Shown here: positions 14,844-18,343 of the stretch, piece after piece
Layout of the letters: the number at the start of each line of letters is the position of its first letter
Position numbering within the stretch: position 1 is the stretch's first letter
Origin: Pseudomonadota bacterium
GTDB taxonomy: Bacteria; Desulfobacterota; Anaeroferrophillalia; Anaeroferrophillales; Tharpellaceae
Length of the DNA stretch: 18,343 nt
Direction of reading: 5' to 3'
Assembly (NCBI GenBank): GCA_015486445.1
Contig: WFRT01000141.1
Span: forward strand, 1 to 18,343
The notes under the pieces: model-generated
Told to the model about the DNA's origin: nothing
Seen by the model: only the letters and a program-made list of their open reading frames with translations
The model's database searches: none
Program-made: the position numbers and the translations under genes

Positions 14844-15569
14844 CTAGAGGTGGGCTTCGATCGCGGTCCGGGTCTGTTCCATGACCTCGGTCAGGTCGAG
14901 GCCTTCCCGGAAGGGCGGCGAGGGAATGGGGGGGCAGAAGGTCAGGGTGATGGTGCCGGGTTTGATGGCGATGCTGCCCTTGGGCTGGAGGTTGCCGCTG
15001 TTCTTGATGGCCAAGGGCAGAATCGGCAGGTTGAGCTGGGAGGCCAGCATGAAGCCTCCTTTCTTTAATTTCCCCAGGCGGACCGAGACCGGTGTCCGGG
15101 TGCCCTCGGCAAAGAGAATGATGGAAATCTTCTTGGCTTTCAGCACCTTGCCCTGCTCCTGGAGCTTGGCGATGGCCTGCTTGCGGTTGCTCCGGTCGAT
15201 GATGATGCTGCCGCTGTGTTTCAAGGCCGCGCCGAAGATCGGGATCCTGGTCAGCTCCTGCTTGGCGACGAACAGGCAGTAGAGTTCCCGGCAGTTGAAG
15301 ACGCCGTAGATGTCGAGAAAGCTCTTGTGGTTGGCGATGACCATGTAGGTTTCGTTCGGGTCGATGTTTTCCAGTCCCTCGTAGACCGGGGTGACGCCGT
15401 TTAAGTGGAGATTGATCCAGCCCCACCAGTTGCCGCAGAACTTGATGCCTTCCCGGGACCAGGGGGTAAAGGAGACCAGGCTCGAGGCGAGGGCCCAGAA
15501 AAGGGTGTTGGGAACAATGACCAGGATACTGCGGACGAGGTTGATGAAGTTGGCGAGCTGTCGGTACAT
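14844..15569 (-). CDS. plsC: 1-acyl-sn-glycerol-3-phosphate acyltransferase (PlsC-type)
   Basis: 241 residues, the normal PlsC length. Seen: an N-terminal hydrophobic helix (about 11-32), motif I NHKSFLD (80-86) with the catalytic His and Asp, motif II GSIIIDR (120-126), motif III FAEGTRT (153-159) and motif IV LPILPLAI (181-188). It transfers an acyl chain to lysophosphatidate at the inner membrane in phospholipid synthesis. Related acyltransferases modify other lipids. The start ATG 15569 fits the family, although no strong ribosome site precedes it; the longer upstream frame overlaps the efflux-pump gene. It follows the DHA2 pump by 70 bases on the same strand and may be co-transcribed. 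Confidence 0.9.
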   Translation of the reverse strand: MYRQLANFINLVRSILVIVPNTLFWALASSLVSFTPWSREGIKFCGNWWGWINLHLNGVTPVYEGLENIDPNETYMVIANHKSFLDIYGVFNCRELYCLFVAKQELTRIPIFGAALKHSGSIIIDRSNRKQAIAKLQEQGKVLKAKKISIILFAEGTRTPVSVRLGKLKKGGFMLASQLNLPILPLAIKNSGNLQPKGSIAIKPGTITLTFCPPIPSPPFREGLDLTEVMEQTRTAIEAHL

Positions 15570-15639
15570 GCTGGTGGCCGGGAGCGCTTGTAAAAGGTTT
15601 TGCTGAGGGCTGGAAGAGTAGCGGGAAGCCGGACAAATG

Positions 15640-17238
15640 TCAATTGTTCTTTTCCCGCAAAGCTTCCTGAGCCCCGCTTTCGGCCGGCCGTCCGGGGCCC
15701 CCGAGGTAGTAGAAAAGCAAAAACCCGCAACCGAGCAGGGCATAGATCGTGGCCTCCCGGAAGGTGTCCTGGAAGGCGTGGCTCAAGGCCTGGGTGCTGG
15801 TGGCGTAACCCAGCAGGATCAAGGCTTTTTTGCCGGCCAGATCGATGGGGTAAAGGGTTGTCAGCAGGTGTTGCCAGTGGTTCAGCACCTGTTTTATGTA
15901 GGGGCTGCTGAGGGTCTGCATGACATTGGTTTCATCGTAGTGAAAGGCGAATCTCTTCTGCAGGGTGTTGGTTGCCAGGGCGGTGCCGAAGGAGCCTCCG
16001 ACAAAACGGGTGTAGTGCATCAGGCTGACGCCCAGGTTGGTGGCGTCGCCGAGTTTTTCCAGGGCCAGGGTGGTGATCGGGGCGAAAAACATGCCGAGCC
16101 CGGCCCCGAAGGGCAGGGTCATCAGGATGGTCAGGGCCTTCGGGGTGTAGTAGTTGATCCGGGGGAGGACGAAATAGGCCCCGGCCAGGTAGACGACCGA
16201 GGTCGCGATGAGTACCTTTTCCGGGCCGAAACGGTCGCTCAAGAGGCCGGCGGCGATCGAGAAGACGGCAATGCACAAGGCCATCGGCATCAGGTGCAGC
16301 CCGGTCTGGAAGGTGCTCATCATCCGCAGTTTTTCGTAGTAGAGGGGCAGGAGGTAGAAAATCTGGTACATCGAGAGCCCGAGGACGAAGAAATAGATGC
16401 CGACGGCGCTGCGGAACTCGCGGATCTTGAAGATGGAAAAATCGATCAGGGGCTCGGATGAGATGATCTCGCTGATCGTGTAGGCGAGAAAGCCGGCGGC
16501 CGCGATCAGGCAGAGCCAGATGATCAGGCGGGACTGGAACCAGCCGTGCTCCTGGCCCTTGGAAAGCATCGTCAGCAGGGCCACGGTGGCGATCGAAACC
16601 AGCAGGAAACTGGCGAAGTTGAAACGGAACTTGTGGCGCTGGGTGATAACCCTGGGAATGAAGAAGAAGGCCGCAAAAAGGTTGAGAAAGCCGATCGGCA
16701 CGTTGATGAAAAAGACATAGCGCCATGAGAGGTGGTCGGTGATGTAGCCCCCGAGGGTCGGGCCGAGAGCCGGGGCGAAGCTTACGGCCAGGGCGTAGAT
16801 GCCCATTGCCAGGCCCTTTTTCTCGGGCGGGTAGATCATGAAAATCATGGTCTCGGCCGAGGCCACGAGAAAGGCCTCGCCGAGCCCCTGGAAGGCGCGG
16901 AAGGCGATCATCTCGGCCAGGCTGCCGGCGTGGCCGCAGAGAAAGCTGGTGGTGGTAAACAGTCCCAGGCCGAGAATGAAGATATTTTTGAGCCCGAAAC
17001 TGAAAGCCAGTTTTTCCACTATCAGCAGGCCGGTAGCGGCGGCGATCATGTAGGCCGTGATGACCCACTGGGCCCCGTAGATGTCGGTCGACAGCGGCCC
17101 CATGATCTTGGGCAGGATGACCTCGACAATCGTCGTGTCGAGGATCGCCATGAACACCCCGACAATGATGATAATGGTCAGGAAAACCCTTTCCAGCGAC
17201 CCGATGCGTTCATAGACGGGAGCCGCGCTGCCGGTCAT
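15640..17238 (-). CDS. DHA2-family (EmrB/QacA-type) 14-helix MFS efflux pump
   Basis: 532 residues. Seen: LDTTIVEVILPKI in helix 1 (33-45, family motif D1), QWVITAYMIA (57-66), RAFQGLGEA (114-122), motif C APALGPTLGGYI (155-166), and SWRYVFFINVPIG (171-183), the well-known DHA2 loop. The many hydrophobic segments fit 14 helices. Known: such pumps use the proton gradient to expel drugs, bile salts or other amphiphiles, and the EmrB type works with an EmrA adaptor and a TolC-like channel. Its start ATG 17238 shares one base with the stop of the upstream adaptor (TGATG), so the two are co-translated. No outer-membrane channel gene is in the window. The substrate is unknown. Confidence 0.92.
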   Translation of the reverse strand: MTGSAAPVYERIGSLERVFLTIIIIVGVFMAILDTTIVEVILPKIMGPLSTDIYGAQWVITAYMIAAATGLLIVEKLAFSFGLKNIFILGLGLFTTTSFLCGHAGSLAEMIAFRAFQGLGEAFLVASAETMIFMIYPPEKKGLAMGIYALAVSFAPALGPTLGGYITDHLSWRYVFFINVPIGFLNLFAAFFFIPRVITQRHKFRFNFASFLLVSIATVALLTMLSKGQEHGWFQSRLIIWLCLIAAAGFLAYTISEIISSEPLIDFSIFKIREFRSAVGIYFFVLGLSMYQIFYLLPLYYEKLRMMSTFQTGLHLMPMALCIAVFSIAAGLLSDRFGPEKVLIATSVVYLAGAYFVLPRINYYTPKALTILMTLPFGAGLGMFFAPITTLALEKLGDATNLGVSLMHYTRFVGGSFGTALATNTLQKRFAFHYDETNVMQTLSSPYIKQVLNHWQHLLTTLYPIDLAGKKALILLGYATSTQALSHAFQDTFREATIYALLGCGFLLFYYLGGPGRPAESGAQEALREKNN

Positions 17239-18343
17239 CAGCGCCGCCTTTTGATCTCGATCTCGCCGCCCATGCCGGGCAGCAGGTTTTTAATTGCGCC
17301 CCGGGTGATGCGAACCTTGACCGGGATCCGCTGCGCCACCTTGGTGAACTCCCCGGCCGAGATGTCGCGGGGCACCAGGGCGAACTTGGCGGCACTGGTC
17401 GGGAGAATCGCCTCGACTTCGCCTTCGTACTTTTCGTCCGGAAAGGCATCGATCGTGATCGTGGCGGGACAGCCGGGCTTGACGCCTTCAAGCTTCTTTT
17501 CCTCAAGCAGGACCAGGATGTGGATGTCGGCGGGATCGACCAGGGCGTAAACCGGCATGCCGCTGCCGACGACATCGCCGAGGCTGTGATATTTCTTGGC
17601 GATGCGGCCGTTGATCGGGCTCCGCAGGCGGCAGTAGTCGAGGTTGAGACGCACCGTGTCGAGCTTACGGTTGAGCGCGTCCAAATTGGCCCTGGTGGCC
17701 GCCAGGGCCTGGCGCAGGGCGGCGATGCTCATGCGTTCCGATTGGGCCAGGCGGATGCTTTTGCGGGCCGCGTCGAGTTCCGTATCGAGGGCGCCGAGTT
17801 TGCGCCGGCTGGCCGCCAGCTCCTTTTTCCGGGCCTTGAGCCGGGTTTCGATGGTCTCGAACTTCTGGCGCGGCAGGACCCCCTGGCTGTAGAGGTTGCG
17901 GTAGCGCTCGACATCCCGTTCAAGCTGCTCGATGGTCGCCTCAAGGGCCGCAATCCGGTCCTTGAGCGCGGCGCGGTTCTGCCTGGTGCCGGCCAGCTGG
18001 TCGCGGGCCAGGCCGATCTTGAGCTCGACCTGGCGGGTAATCTTTTGCAGCGAGATCTCCTGCTGCCGGCGCTGGTGCTGCAGGGCCTTGATCCGGGCCT
18101 CAAGTTCCTTGACCGCGAGTTCGTAGTCCCGGGGGTCGATCAGGGCCAGGAGTTCGCCTTTTTTGACCGGGTCGCCCTCGACCTTCAACATCTTTTCAAT
18201 CCGGCCGCCGATCTTTTTGAAGCCGGTGTTGATGATCTGGTCGGTGTCGACAAAGACCGCGTCGGTAACGGCGTAGTCGATGCGGTGCTTGATCATCAGG
18301 CCGCCGTAGACGACGACCAGGACCAGGGTGGCCAGCAGAAAAA
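17238..18343 (-). CDS. HlyD/EmrA-type membrane-fusion adaptor (5' end cut by window end)
   Basis: Seen: a membrane helix (LLATLVLVVVYGGL) is encoded between 18343 and the internal Met at 18296, so the true start lies beyond the window. Next come YAVTDAVFVDTDQIINTG, a first lipoyl half (GGRIEKMLKVEGDPVKKGELLALID), a long helical hairpin of about 140 residues rich in Leu, Arg, Glu and Gln (roughly bases 17660-18110), a second lipoyl half (LRSPINGRIAKKYHSLGD) and a C-terminal beta domain ending in GEIEIKRRR. Known: such adaptors span the periplasm and link an inner-membrane pump to an outer-membrane channel. It is paired with the DHA2 pump immediately downstream. Confidence 0.9.
   Translation of the reverse strand, partial: FLLATLVLVVVYGGLMIKHRIDYAVTDAVFVDTDQIINTGFKKIGGRIEKMLKVEGDPVKKGELLALIDPRDYELAVKELEARIKALQHQRRQQEISLQKITRQVELKIGLARDQLAGTRQNRAALKDRIAALEATIEQLERDVERYRNLYSQGVLPRQKFETIETRLKARKKELAASRRKLGALDTELDAARKSIRLAQSERMSIAALRQALAATRANLDALNRKLDTVRLNLDYCRLRSPINGRIAKKYHSLGDVVGSGMPVYALVDPADIHILVLLEEKKLEGVKPGCPATITIDAFPDEKYEGEVEAILPTSAAKFALVPRDISAGEFTKVAQRIPVKVRITRGAIKNLLPGMGGEIEIKRRR

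Noticed and set aside
14689..17068. Long minus-strand frames overlapping plsC and the DHA2 pump in other frames
   Set aside because: Their translations are rich in Arg, Pro, Gly and His with no domain, and they overlap clearly identified genes.

Overview
The window is GC-rich DNA from a Gram-negative bacterium: it encodes an outer-membrane beta-barrel protein, periplasmic binding proteins with signal peptides, and an EmrA-type adaptor. Two tungstate/molybdate-type binding proteins, a TRAP transporter, a split YeeE/YedE sulfur-transport pair and an ArsA-like ATPase together fit an anaerobic, sulfur-metabolising lineage such as Desulfobacterota. That placement is inferred from gene content; there is no rRNA or other phylogenetic marker here.

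Region 1 (1-5690, + strand) is a tightly packed gene run. It holds the end of an HprK-like P-loop kinase (cut by the window start), an MtfA-type M90 zinc peptidase, two tandem family-2 glycosyltransferases, a complete half-size ABC exporter and a NTP_transf_5-type nucleotidyltransferase. The last four genes overlap by 1-4 bases (TGATG, ATGA, TTGA), so they are probably translationally coupled. A strong hairpin terminator (5732-5767) closes the run. HprK-like kinase, ABC exporter and this nucleotidyltransferase family recur together in poorly characterised peptide- or glycan-modification cassettes, some of them lasso-peptide-like. No precursor peptide is visible, so the substrate is unknown.

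Region 2 (5804-9257, - strand) reads, in transcription order, an outer-membrane beta-barrel protein, a TupA-like binding protein and a WtpA tungstate/molybdate-binding protein. No permease or ATPase is present. Upstream lies an AT-rich control region with an 8-bp inverted repeat.

Region 3 (9570-10630, - strand) is a two-gene YeeE/YedE-type sulfur transporter split into half-proteins. Region 4 (10764-13575, - strand) is a complete TRAP transporter (dctP-dctQ-dctM).

Region 5 (13576-14803) holds a 238-bp foldback, MITE-like element with near-perfect 20-bp terminal inverted repeats. It is inserted just upstream of dctP, between dctP and a divergent single-domain ArsA-like ATPase. Region 6 (14844-18343, - strand) is an EmrA/HlyD adaptor (cut by the window end), a DHA2 (EmrB-type) 14-helix efflux pump and a PlsC-type acyltransferase.

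The most interesting items are the kinase/glycosyltransferase/ABC/nucleotidyltransferase cassette, the permease-less pair of tungstate-type binding proteins next to a beta-barrel protein, and the foldback element at the TRAP promoter.
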